From the NCBI RefSeq assembly GCF_905475395.1, contig NC_058340.1, positions 58,258,181-58,322,180 of the forward strand: a DNA stretch of 64,000 nt, read 5' to 3'. The DNA is from Chrysoperla carnea (taxonomy: Eukaryota; Arthropoda; Insecta; Neuroptera; Chrysopidae). Shown here in pieces: positions 40,557 to 51,215 of this stretch. Both the position numbers and the translations under genes were made by a program. The notes under the pieces were generated by a model. The model made no database searches, had not been told where the DNA came from, and saw only the letters and a list, made by a program, of their open reading frames with translations. Within the stretch, counting starts at the first letter, position 1. Each line of letters begins with the position of its first letter.

Positions 40557-40975
40557 AAACAAGTAAAAACAAACAATTAACTGAGTTAATTCTTGAAACA
40601 CCGTATAGAAAGTGTTGAATGTCAGTGTTTGGATTATTGTTATTAAATTAGAGAAGTTTAAAAAACTCAACACAATTATGACGGTCTTCCAGTCGCCATT
40701 TGGAGGGCGTTAGAACGTGCGCCTTATCGGCTCACTTTTAACACTATTAATGTGTGTGTACAAAACATACGTAAGACAATTCACTCGCACTCATCATCAA
40801 AGTTTTGTCCTAATTTGCAGTGATGCTAACAAAAAATGTTTTAAACAAAAGTTGTTAATTTTTTTATAACAAACATTTTACATTTAAACTTTTGTTCCAT
40901 CTCTAACGGTTTATAAGATGAGTTTACAAGATCTAGACCCAGTTTATGGTTAACAAGATCAAGGCTCAATTGAAT
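40557..40975 (-). repeat. family A, copy 8 (diverged)
   Basis: AACAATTAACTGAGTTAATT, TTTTAAACAAAAGTTGTTAA and TTGTTCCATCTCTAACGG survive. The last part is rearranged into two copies of an AAGAT...GACCCAGTT-like block. Confidence 0.75.
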
Positions 40976-42288
40976 ACGGGTATAAAATAGGTGTCGATCA
41001 GTGTAATTGATTTAAATGGCACTCAAATGAATATAACATGGAAGAGCTATGAAATATTAGGTACGTTTTTTTCGTGCCCACAAGCCAAAATCTTTATTTT
41101 AAGGAAAATGATACCTGAATCACTCTGGTTCTACCAATATCATTACTTTTCTACTAATATTAATACGAATAAAATGTAAATTAAGATAAAACAGACCATA
41201 TGATATATATGAGTAAGTGAGTGTACTTACACTATTGGGTAGGTACTACTCTCCATGATGACACAATATTTACTAGTATTATAGAATATAAGTTTACTGT
41301 ACAATCAGCTGTAATGAGGAAGTGTAATTAATTGTAGTCACATCCTGTTTGCTTACTTTTAATGAGTAGTAATACTTACTCTTGCTTATAAAATAGTATG
41401 TATTTAGCTTAGCTTGGCGTGGTTCACATTGTGTTATTATTATTATTATTATGCTTATGCTTATGTTTATATGCTCAAATATTATTACATTGTAAGGTAT
41501 AACATTTTAAAGTGTTAATGCAATTTTTAATGTTGACTTTGTGTAACGAACGAGGTAGTTCTCATTATAATAATTCCAGTTATTTATTAAATTAAGTATA
41601 AATACTAAATATTAATGTTTAAAAAAAATATCTGATATGAACGCTAAATAACCTGTATCAAAGCTTAGACCAGTCTCCAACCTTGAAAATGAGCCAGGAA
41701 TCCAGGACGCCACACTTATCAACTGTTAGAATTCCACCCAAAACATTTATAGGCTAATCCGATAATTCCCAATCACGTGTTATTCGAAAAATAACGAATA
41801 ATAATTTTTTCGCCGTTTATACTATTCTCTGCCTCTTTTAGCGAATTTCCAAAGAAAGGCGCTATGTAAAAAATTTGGAATTTTTTCAAAATAAGAAATA
41901 TTTTTGTATTTTTGATCAATTTTAAGCAGAAAAGTATTCTTTTCTCTTTTTATTTAGAAAATCAGTTATTTCTTTCCAATCTCTGAGGGAATTCGCTTAG
42001 CTAACGCAGTTCCTGCGCTACGAATTTTTTTCGAATTGGTTTTAAATTTGACGTAGTTTGGCCACCATAGTCAATTTCTTAAAAACATGCTCAAATATAT
42101 CTGTACTTTTTGTCACAACAGTCATGTTACTGTAGTTATTACTTAGACGTAGTGTGTATGTATAACATATACTCAATACCCACCTACAACCGCATATTTA
42201 TAAGTTGATTTTTTAAAACTATTTCGCCAAATCACCAAAGAAATAATTTTTATTTCTAAATTTTCTTAATTCTTGCTTTTATTAATAC
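40976..42288. other. intron, nothing recognised
   Basis: AT-rich. The 62-residue plus frame at 40991-41179 shares TTTTTTTCGTGCnCACA and ATGATAC(C/T)TG(A/G)ATCACT with 63076-63130, so it is part of another dispersed repeat and not a gene. Confidence 0.4.
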
Positions 42289-42685
42289 TAGGGTACTTTC
42301 GATAGTGAAAAATAAATTGTGAAATTTGATTGTAGAAATATACTTAAATATTCTGATTTTGAATAATAAAGGCATAATATTGTTTTATTATATTAAAATT
42401 AAAAGTCGTAATTTTTAATCTATAAATCACGTGACCTAGAATATGAGCCACCATGTTGTGATATCATATAGGGAACAATAATATGCATTAATTACTAATT
42501 TGTTGATGACTTTCATAGTAATTGTAGGCTATGTTAGCATCAACTTTATTTATACATATAAAATTTACATACACGACTATTGTTTTTACCAATATTACGT
42601 CACTAAAATGGTTGACAGCGGTTTTGCGAGAGTAAAAAAGGTTTAAAATTTAATTTTATGTCAAGAAAGCGTGGTTATTTTGCCG
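42289..42685 (+). repeat. family I, copy 1 (inverted partner of 46737-47133)
   Basis: From TAGGGTACTTTCGATAGTGA through TTACATACACGACTATTGTT and CAATATTACGTCACTAAAAT to GGTTATTTTGCCG. The same block lies in opposite orientation 4 kb downstream. About 400 bp, no coding frame. Confidence 0.85.
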
Positions 42686-43173
42686 AAATATATTCTTTTG
42701 TGGCTTTTTATTACGAAAATCAACGTTTGGAAGTACTTTTTCAAACATATTAGAATGCCTTATACGTTTTATGGAGCATGGCAGAACACGCCTTTCAAGA
42801 TATACACGATACTATCTGTTTTTTTGATACTTTATGTCAACTTGTCATGTTAACTATCGGAGTAGACTTTTAATGGTTTTTCGAAGGGATTCCTGAAATA
42901 GTGATAAAGCTAAGTAATATTGAAACAAAAAGGGACGCAATATAATTGCGCAACAATAATGTTTATATTTCACTTACAACTTTTAAAATAATGAAAGCAG
43001 CTAGCCTATTTATTTTACTTCTTTGTTATTTATAAAACTTGAGAATATTGTAAATTCAGATTCTTATTTTTTTTTTTAAATTTTGATCTAAGTATTATTT
43101 CCTATAAAAATGCTTTGTACGTTCGAATCATTTATCAAAGTCAAAACTATTACAGATGGTACTACATATCTAG

Positions 43174-43275
43174 AGTTCTATCAAACCAAAGTGGCACTGA
43201 GCAAGAGATAATATATGTATATGCACTCATATCTATACTCTCTCTTGCTTAGTGCCACTTTGGTTTGATAGAACT
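43174..43275. mobile_element. 102-bp MITE, 35-bp near-perfect inverted repeats
   Basis: The arms read AGTTCTATCAAACCAAAGTG then GCACT(G/A)AGCAAGAGA, and the exact complement with one mismatch. The loop is about 30 bp. Such a transcript would fold into a hairpin. Confidence 0.85.
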
Positions 43276-43449
43276 ATATCTCCCCAACAATGATAAAAAT
43301 TTTCAAGAAATGTTTTTAAGCAAATAAAAATGGATCCTAGCTCTAGTAGTGTGGTTACCTTCTTATCTCATTAAACAAATGTGGTCACAAACATAATACA
43401 TGTTGTTGCTTGTGTTTGTGCTCGTACGTACACTCGTATACGTTTTGTT

Positions 43450-43743
43450 TCATCTTTTGAAAGTCGTTAAAACAGAACGTGCTGATGACTTAGTATGACC
43501 TTCTGTGTCCAACTGTGTGTCCACTTTAAAATCTATTACCCTGTTTTCGTCGTCCAATATTATGCTTGCATACAAAACAACATAACTATATATACAAACT
43601 AAAATAACAAGTTTGTAAATAGTCCGGAGGTTCAAGTCATTTTCTAGGAATGAAGCAACAATTTGGTTTTTGAAAGGACCCCTTTTTATCGGAGTGCGCT
43701 TTGTTAAGAATGTTTTTACACTCTTATAAATTTTTTGATCCAA
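43450..43743 (-). pseudogene. possible sterol O-acyltransferase (SOAT/ACAT)-like exon or relic
   Basis: The frame reads ...GPFKNQIVASFLENDLN, then LRTIYKLVILVCIYSYVV, then ILDDENRVIDF. It aligns by eye with the SOAT segment that has (I/V)RTIYH, the first membrane span, and a DEGR-type motif. Hydrophobic residues form one likely membrane segment. The following 25 residues do not match the family, and there is no ATG at the start (the frame opens with TTG). No clear donor was found and no other MBOAT exons were seen nearby. It could be one exon of a nested minus-strand gene, a decayed fragment, or chance. Codons show no disruption within the matching part. Confidence 0.3.
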
Positions 43744-44007
43744 AAGTTGCTCTCTTGTAATGAAATAATGTTTTTTATTAATAAATACAAGAGGTTTAAA
43801 AATTTAACTAATTACTTTTGTAATATTTATCAAATTTATTTAAAAAATGCTAACAACAATTTATTAATTTTAAACTGGTTAATTTAGCTCAATTTAAAGT
43901 CAAATTAATGGCATTAGAAGTACATAATGCACATTGGCGCAAATTACCTTCGAACGCGTTGACCAAACTATGTATATAGTTATACGATTAAATAGTTTTA
44001 TACTATA

Positions 44008-44462
44008 CTAGCTTGATACCCGCCCGCTTTGCTGATTTTAAAAGTAAAGACCACCGTGTTATAGCCTCCATCCCGCTTGCTCTCGCTTATCCCCCTTCCA
44101 TAACACTCGAAATAGGGATAGGGATTGTTTTACACAGATAAAATATATGTACAATGAGTTCAATTTTTTGAGTGTATCAGAATAATAGGTGGCCATGAAT
44201 TGTGTATTGTTTACAATTTTAAAGAAATCTTTAATTTATGGTTCAAAATGATACTCATAGATGACGTACTGAAATGAGATAGGCTAAATTTAATGTTTTT
44301 TATTATATCGTTATAAATTATAGCTCATGTGTTGGTCTGATGTATGAGCTATATTATTGTGCAGTTTCATTCAAATTCATTCGCTAGTTTTTGCGTGAAA
44401 GTGTAACAAATAAACAAACACACAAACATCCTTACTTTGACATTTATAATATACAGGGATTT
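44008..44462. repeat. family F, copy 2 (longer)
   Basis: Starts ACTAGCTTGATACCCGCCCG, a form common at the ends of insect non-LTR or Helitron-like repeats. It continues with GACCACCGTGTTATAGCCTC, then the part shared with 6180-6538, and ends TATAATATACAGGGAT. Confidence 0.7.
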
Positions 44463-44531
44463 ATTTAGATTTATAATTGTTTACTTGATAAAATCATTTA
44501 TTTTCTACAAATTTGCTGTAATGTTATACAG

Positions 44532-44575
44532 TTTTTAATTTTTGCTTTTATTTTTTTCAGGTAAGTTGCCGCTTT
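44532..44575 (+). promoter_or_regulatory. candidate recursive splice site 1 (acceptor joined to donor at 44560/44561)
   Basis: A T-rich tract ends in TTTTTTTCAG and is followed at once by GTAAGTTGCC. This is the textbook form of a zero-nucleotide exon: a strong 3' splice site directly fused to a strong 5' splice site. Splicing exon 1 (ending ...GTTG) here would recreate G|GTAAGT. It lies 26.0 kb from the exon-1 donor, on the sense strand of the host gene. Confidence 0.7.
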
Positions 44576-45254
44576 TTTCCAAAACAAGTATTCTAGAAAT
44601 TAGTGAGTACTTTTCCAAAAATAAACTTAAACTAAAAAATCAAAATTTGTTGATGTTTTTAAGGTTAATTAAAAGTAAGTTGTCTTATCTTTGAACAGTT
44701 TTAGCTTCTACTATTGATAAGTTTGGATTTGTGAACTTTTGTATTAGTTTTCATTTGTACCAAATCTTATCAAAACTTATCAAAATGTGATTCAAACTCT
44801 GGACTAAAACGCTATTAAAATAATTAATGCATCAGCTTCTTTTTCAAAAATAATAATAAACATACATATAAAGTCATAATATTTACACATATATTCATAG
44901 AATTAGCACATTCACGTGGGCGCGATTATTTAAAACAAAATACATATTTTTATAAATTATTGAATTTTATTGACAATTTTTATTTGAACCAGTTTTATCA
45001 TAAAAACCTTAATTTTATTGAACATTCGATTCATAGTCCATCCAGTTGTGTGGCGATTGATAAAACTAGATAAGAGATACATGCATTTTTAAAGTCCGGT
45101 CAGATAGAAAATAATCTCGTCGCACTGCCTATCTTATTACTGATTCATTCTTAATAAGGGAGTGCGGTTTACCAGTTAAGATTCCAATGATTAGACTGCG
45201 GCAATAAAAGGAAGCGGAATGGGCTCTCTCCAATCGGTTTTCTCCCCAAGTGAG

Positions 45255-45765
45255 AGATTAGGGTGCCGTACCGAAAAAATTAAAAAATTGGCGATGATCT
45301 TCAAAATCAATTCAGTTTGGAAAAGGCATGACATATAATTTTAACATACAAATTAATTACTATGGAAATGAATGGTCAAATAAACATGGCTCAATTCATT
45401 TCGAAAAGTGAAATGGTAAAATAATTAAGTAATTCTAAACAATAATTCAAAAAAACAAGGTCAACTCAAATATTTCAATTTCAATTAAAATATTTCCAAA
45501 AATTTGGCCCAAAAAATGATAGCTCTCTAAGTATGCTTTTCATCACATCTGATATCCTTGACCATCACTTTGATATTGATTTAAGAAGGAGTGTTATAAG
45601 TTTAAAGTGTTTATCTGTGGGTCTGTGTGTTTCTCAGTGGCATCGTAGCCCGTAAACGGTCGAAACGACTCGATTAAGAACCTTTTATAGCTAAGTTTCC
45701 AAAATTGGGTTTACAAGAAATAAATCGTATTTGTCGGAAATTTTTTTAATTTTTGTAAATTTCAC
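45255..45765 (+). repeat. family E, long copy 1
   Basis: From AAATTGGCGATGATCTTCAA through GGAAATGAATGGTCAAATAA, AATTTGGCCCAAAAAATGAT and GTGGCATCGTAGCCCGTAAA. It is about 90% identical by eye to 50755-51215. No coding capacity. Confidence 0.85.
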
Positions 45766-45789
45766 TTGTACACTTACTTATCTTTCGAT

Positions 45790-46736
45790 TTGTTCGAATT
45801 TAACTTGTTAATCGCGTAAATATACACAACGCGATATTACAATACTTTGTATCAAAGGCCAACCGTATCTAAGATGTTTAACATTAACAACTTTCAAAAA
45901 TGGAAAACTTTTTTGTTTGTAACTGTACAACAAGTTTATTTTATTATCAAGTATTTCATTACATAAACAGAAATAATATTATTACTTTTTTTTTTTTATT
46001 ATTAGGCATGTTTTATAATACAAATGTGTGATATCCATCATATTATCCATAGAACCATGTATGAATCGCTTAAGGTGACTGCCATAAAAATATCCCACTC
46101 TCTTAAGCAATTACTTGCTTGAACTTGATTTCATTTCTTTGAAACACTTCCATGAAATATATATGACAAGAAAAATCTTGTGTAATTATAAAGAATGGCT
46201 TAACGTAGACAAAAGATGTGGAATCCATTTAATTTTTCAAAAAAGTTATATAATAATAAATTCATTATATAAGAATAATAGTGAATTTATAAAGAGATAA
46301 CTAAAATATTTCGTCTGGCATTCCGTAGTTCGACACCCAGAATATTTCAATTTTAAGTCGTCCTATGAACATTTGCCTAGCAACAGCACTTAATAAACGT
46401 GGCATTTCTCAACCGTGCCTCTCGATTTTTTTCACGTGAAACTAATTTTTTAATTCTTTATTGAAACTTTTTTGCTATGATATAAAGTTCATTTGTGACG
46501 TGAAGCTCTAGAGTGCCACCCACCTACTAGTCTTTTTTTGAAGTTCTACACAAATTGTGCGGTTGTATTTCAGATTTGTGCAGTTTTTTGCTGTTCTAAA
46601 AATTCCTTTTGAAATGTTATTGTGCGCAGAATTTGCTACACCTAGAATTTGTAACAATTAGAAAAAAATGACTTATAACACTAATAGAATTTTCTAGTTT
46701 TCTAGCTGTGAAAACTATAAGATGTAATGGAAAACT
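45790..46736. other. intron, nothing recognised
   Basis: AT-rich. The 61-residue plus frame at 46115-46300 has no motif. Confidence 0.4.
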
Positions 46737-47133
46737 CGGCAAAATAACACGCTTTCTTGCTATAATATTAAATTTTAAACCTTTTGTATTCTCGCAAAAA
46801 CGTTGTCAGCCATTTTGGTGACGTAATATTGGTAAAAACAACAGTCGTGTATGTAATTATTATATGTATAAATAAGTTGATGGTAATATAACCTACAATT
46901 ACTATGAAAATCATCAACAAATTAATAATTAATGCATATTATTTTTGCCTGTACGATGTCACATCGTAGCGGTTCGTGTTTAAGGTCAAGTAATTTACAG
47001 ATTCAGATATACGACTTTTAATTTTAATATAATAAAACAATAATATGCTTTTATGATTCAAAATGAGAATATTTAAGTATATTTCTACATTTTTATCTTT
47101 CATAATTTATTTTTCACTACCGAAAGTACCCTA
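46737..47133 (-). repeat. family I, copy 2 (inverted)
   Basis: From CGGCAAAATAACACGCTTTC to CTACCGAAAGTACCCTA, complementary to copy 1. Transcribed together, the two copies could pair as a long duplex. Confidence 0.85.
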
Positions 47134-47139
47134 TTTGTG

Positions 47140-47885
47140 CAGTTCTAAAAATTATTTAAAAATAAAAAACCTTACCACTTTATTTAAATCCAGCACTGAT
47201 TTAGACCCATTTCCTCCCCTTTTATATATTTATCAATGATCATCGGTCCAATTGACACGTACAATCAAAAATGCTTTCGAAATCGGATCAATAGATTTAA
47301 GTTTTTGTGTGTATATAATAAACGGACCCCTAATTTTTTTCAAGCAAGGTGTCATCCATATCATAATGACTCCAAAAACAGAGGGAAAAATAAAATATTC
47401 AAAAAAAAAATACGATGGTGACAAAACGAGTTTATTTAATTTTTTTTATATGTCAACAAATATAAACTTCAACCCTATCATAACGAATTTACTACTTACG
47501 TTATTCTTCTTGAATTGTAAAAATAAATAATAAAGTGAGCAGTGAAAACGATTTAATTTATTAGTTTTAATAAAAAAAAAATTATATATATAAAATAATT
47601 AAACACATTTCCTATGTCACATTATTACAACAACTTATTACTTTAACGTCAGTAATTTACATGTTACTATTACAGTCGTTGTCACCCCGTAAAGTTCAAT
47701 AATTTATGGCTACTGTTATGTATTATATTCACCACCAAACACAAATCTACACTTTACAGTCACGATCAAAGAAATTGAATCTTATACACTTATGCTCGTT
47801 GTGTATGTTGTGATGTTTGCCAGTATGTCACCGAATTTTAATTCAAGTATTTCGATCCAAAAATAAAAAATAAATGAAAATACGT
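47140..47885. other. intron, nothing recognised
   Basis: Open frames on both strands overlap at 47233-47530 in AT-rich DNA. Neither has a motif, and both are treated as chance. Confidence 0.4.
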
Positions 47886-48245
47886 CGTTAATTCGTCTTT
47901 TGTGAAAAATTTATATCGATTCCCTGAACGGTTTAGGAGAAATTAACTATTAAAGTCAATTTTTACCAAAAATTTCAGCACATTTCTCATAAATCGTTCA
48001 GAAAATCGATATGGATTTTTCACAAAAGACGTACGTACACAAGGATGATTAATTGTTAAATAAAATTTTAATTTTTGTTATCATTTTCGTTTCTACTCTT
48101 TAAGGTATTTCGATTCCGTAAATAGAAAATTATACCAAAGATTTAAAATTTTATTTCTCAATCATCCTCTTATGCGTCTTTTGTGAAAAATTCATATCGA
48201 TTCTCTGTACGGTGTAGGAGAAATTGTCTATCAAAGTCAGTGTTT
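47886..48245. repeat. three copies of a ~55-bp block, one inverted
   Basis: CGTCTTTTGTGAAAAATT, then ATATCGATTC and GG(T)TGTAGGAGAAATT or variants, occur at about 47893 and 48176 in plus orientation. The inverse (TCGATATGGATTTTTCACAA) lies at about 48008. Foldback relic. Confidence 0.75.
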
Positions 48246-48433
48246 TAACCAAAAAAAGTTTTTCATTTTTTATGCACAGTTCTTGAAATTATGATTATGA
48301 AAATTAAAATTCAACCATACGGTTCAGCCGATTAAAATTTTTGTTTCTTACTCTGAAAGATAATTTGATCGATAATGTTCTTAGCTAAATTCCAGAAGAA
48401 AATCAGTTTTTTTTGGAGAGAAACAAGGAAATG

Positions 48434-49590
48434 TATACAGAGTGTCTTCTTTTTTGAGTTGACATATGCTTGGAACTCGAAAAATAAGTTTTATCGATAA
48501 AAATGCTTCAAGTAAAAATTGTTGGGTCTACAGGGCCACTTCTTATGCAGGCAATAAAGTAGACCCATGTTTTCAGGCGCAATGAAAAGCTCACTCTATT
48601 TCATACCTGGTAATAGATGGACGAACACTTTAAATTAGAAAATTGTTGTTGATTATAAAGTTCACATGTTTTGTTCGAAACATTTTTCTGCAAACCTTAC
48701 AGTTAAGGAAAAAACGGACTGAAAAGTTTTACCCAAAAATTGTTTTTCGCATTTCGAAAAAGATTTCCAATAAAAGTGGTTTGAATTGAAGAAGAAACGT
48801 ACAAAAAGCTATGATGTGTAGTTTCTTTAAGGTCTTACAAGGTATTTTTGCTGTTAATTACTGTCTAAACTATTTGGTTTTCTGAAAAATGTTTCCGTTT
48901 TTATAAAGAACAACTTGCTTATTTAAAGTGTTCGTCGAATGTTTGCCAGTAATGAATTAGAAGGAGGCTTTAATTTAACCGGAAAACTTAAATTGAATTC
49001 AATAATCGTATAAGATGTGTGTTTTGAGTATATTTGGAATATATCAAGGTATACTAAGTTTAGTCCCAAGTTTGTAACGCTTAAAAATATGGATGCTACG
49101 AACAAAATTTTACTATAGGTGTTTATAAAATCACTTTATTAGCCCATTTCCGGTCTGTCCGTCTGTCGTCACGATAACTCAAAAACGAACAGAGATATCG
49201 AGTTTGAATTTTTATAGCGTGCTTAGGACGTAAAAAGTGAGGTCGAGTTCGTTAATGAGCAACATAGGTCAATTGGGTCTTGGGCCCGTAGGACCCATCT
49301 TGTAAACCATTAGAGATAGAACAAAAGCACTTTTTTTTGTAAACATCACTGTTTACCCGTGAAGGTGAAGTTACGAACATATATAATATATAAACGTATT
49401 GTATTTGTGTCTGAGAGAAGTGGATATCTTTCTTTACTTACATGACACTCTTTACAACAATTAACTCAATAAATTGTTTGTTTTCACTTGCTGAAATTAA
49501 TATTTTTCGATTGAAGCACTTTTCTCGATGAATCTTATTTTTCGAGTTTTACGTACATGTCAAATTAAAAAATGACACCCCTCTGTGTAA
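48434..49590. mobile_element. 1.16-kb element with ~95-bp terminal inverted repeats, family A nested inside
   Basis: The left end TATACAGAGTGTC and right end GACACCCCTCTGTGTAA, plus the inner GAACTCGAAAAATAAG and its complement at about 49530-49550, pair imperfectly. Family A copy 9 occupies 49036-49490 and inserted later. No transposase frame seen. Confidence 0.65.
49036..49490 (+). repeat. family A, copy 9 (nested)
   Basis: From GGAATATATCAAGGTATACT to AATTGTTTGTTTTCACTTG, with an internal deletion after GAACAAAAG. Confidence 0.85.
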
Positions 49591-50254
49591 TTTGTTGTTT
49601 CCACACAAAAATACAAAAATTTGAAAAATTATAGTGTTAGAAAATTTTTCCAACTAGTTCCTTTTTTAAGTACCTAAAGTGTATCTAGAGCATCTAGCAT
49701 CTAGCTAGTATACATGTTTTATAATCACAATATTTAAATATTGCGTGTATTTCACCCATCATAATTTTAATATGTACACTAATGCTACTTAAATAAGTAT
49801 TAGAATTTATAATTAGAGGGTCAAAATAATTAATGAATATTGTTATTTAACACATATCATGTATGAGCTAGCTATACATACATACATACATACGTATTGT
49901 ATGTAATATTTATATGTGTATGAAGGAAGGTATGCTTTGAAATTCATAATTTTCACATTCATTGTGAAATTCCTTCAAATATATTTATATGATATGCGAA
50001 AATGTTAACGATTTTCCTGATGATTGTTTCAAATGATTCAACTGAATTTTCATTTAATATATGTGAGGTATTTCAATTAAATCATAGTTTCTCAACCTGG
50101 GTGGTCTTTCTCGTCAATGATTATTAAAGTGATACATGTGATAAAAAATGTTGATATCGGTATACGTTATCTCTGTTTCTTAAGTCAAATAAAGTTAAAA
50201 GAAAGTGTGTGCAATCTTGTAAATCGATCTATTTTGACCAAATATAATATATGT

Positions 50255-50445
50255 CATTATTGCATTTAATCAAAAGAATATACTCTTAAAGTTTATCGAT
50301 AATTGAATGTCAAAGCCAGGGGCACATGCTAATATCCTCTGTTAATCTTAACAACTTTTGGCTAATGTATTTTTCCGTAGTGTGTTTTCTTTCGAATAAA
50401 TGGCATATCTTTAAGTTGCATTTCCTCCGAAAGCTGACGATTTTC
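50255..50445. repeat. family K, fragment
   Basis: TCATTATTGCATTTAATC, TTATCGATAATTGAATGTCA and TTAAGTTGCATTTCCTCCGA match the right half of 23771-24200. Confidence 0.75.
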
Positions 50446-50624
50446 GAAAAAGTGGCACTGACTAAACAGATGAATATCAAGAAACCATTGTAAACTTACA
50501 ACAATATTGTTTAAATGTATAAATGAACTGTCTTATTAAAATTGGCCCACTCTTTCAATGGTCGATTAGTTCCACTACTGCTTCTTTAAGATTTAAGCCT
50601 GTTTGACTGCCATTTTTAACCCTC

Positions 50625-51215
50625 GAACTAAAAAAAGGGGTGTTTGTCCATAAGTTTGTTCGCTATGTGTTTGTGTTTATCTGTCTGTGGCATCGTAGCG
50701 CCTAAACGAAAGAACCGATTTTAATTTTTTTTGGTATCGTTTCAAAGGTAATTTAACGGAAAGTAATGATCTTCAAAATCGATTCAGTTTGGAAAAGGCA
50801 TTACATATAATTTTAACATATAAATATTTACTATGGAAATGAATGGTCAAATAAACCTGGCTTAATTCATTTCGAAAAGTGAAATGGTAAAATCATTAGG
50901 CAATTCAATTCAAAAGAACAAAGTCAACTCAAATATTTTAATTTCTATTAAAATATTTCCAAAAATTTGGCCCAAAAAATGATAGCTCTCTAAGTATCCT
51001 TTTCATCTCATCTGATGTCTTTGACCATGACTTTGATATTGATTTAAGACGGAGTGTTATAAGTTTAAAGTGTTTATCTGTGCGTTTGTGTGTTTCTCAG
51101 TGGCATCGTAGCCCCTAAACGGTAGAACCGACTTGATTGAGAACATTTTGAAGCTTCCAAAAATCGGTTTACAAGGAATAAATCGTATTTGTCGGGGGTT
51201 TTTAAATTTTGTAAA
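50625..51215 (+). repeat. family E, long copy 2
   Basis: Starts CCCTCGAACTAAAAAAAGGG, then GTGGCATCGTAGCGCCTAAA. From 50755 on it is a near duplicate of 45255-45765. It contains a second, inner GTGGCATCGTAGCCCCTAAA, so two related units are fused. The minus frame at 51074-51280 is a by-product. Confidence 0.85.

Noticed and set aside
47233..47530. Overlapping frames on both strands of 61-92 residues
   Set aside because: AT-rich with no motif, and both strands open over the same bases, as expected by chance in this composition.
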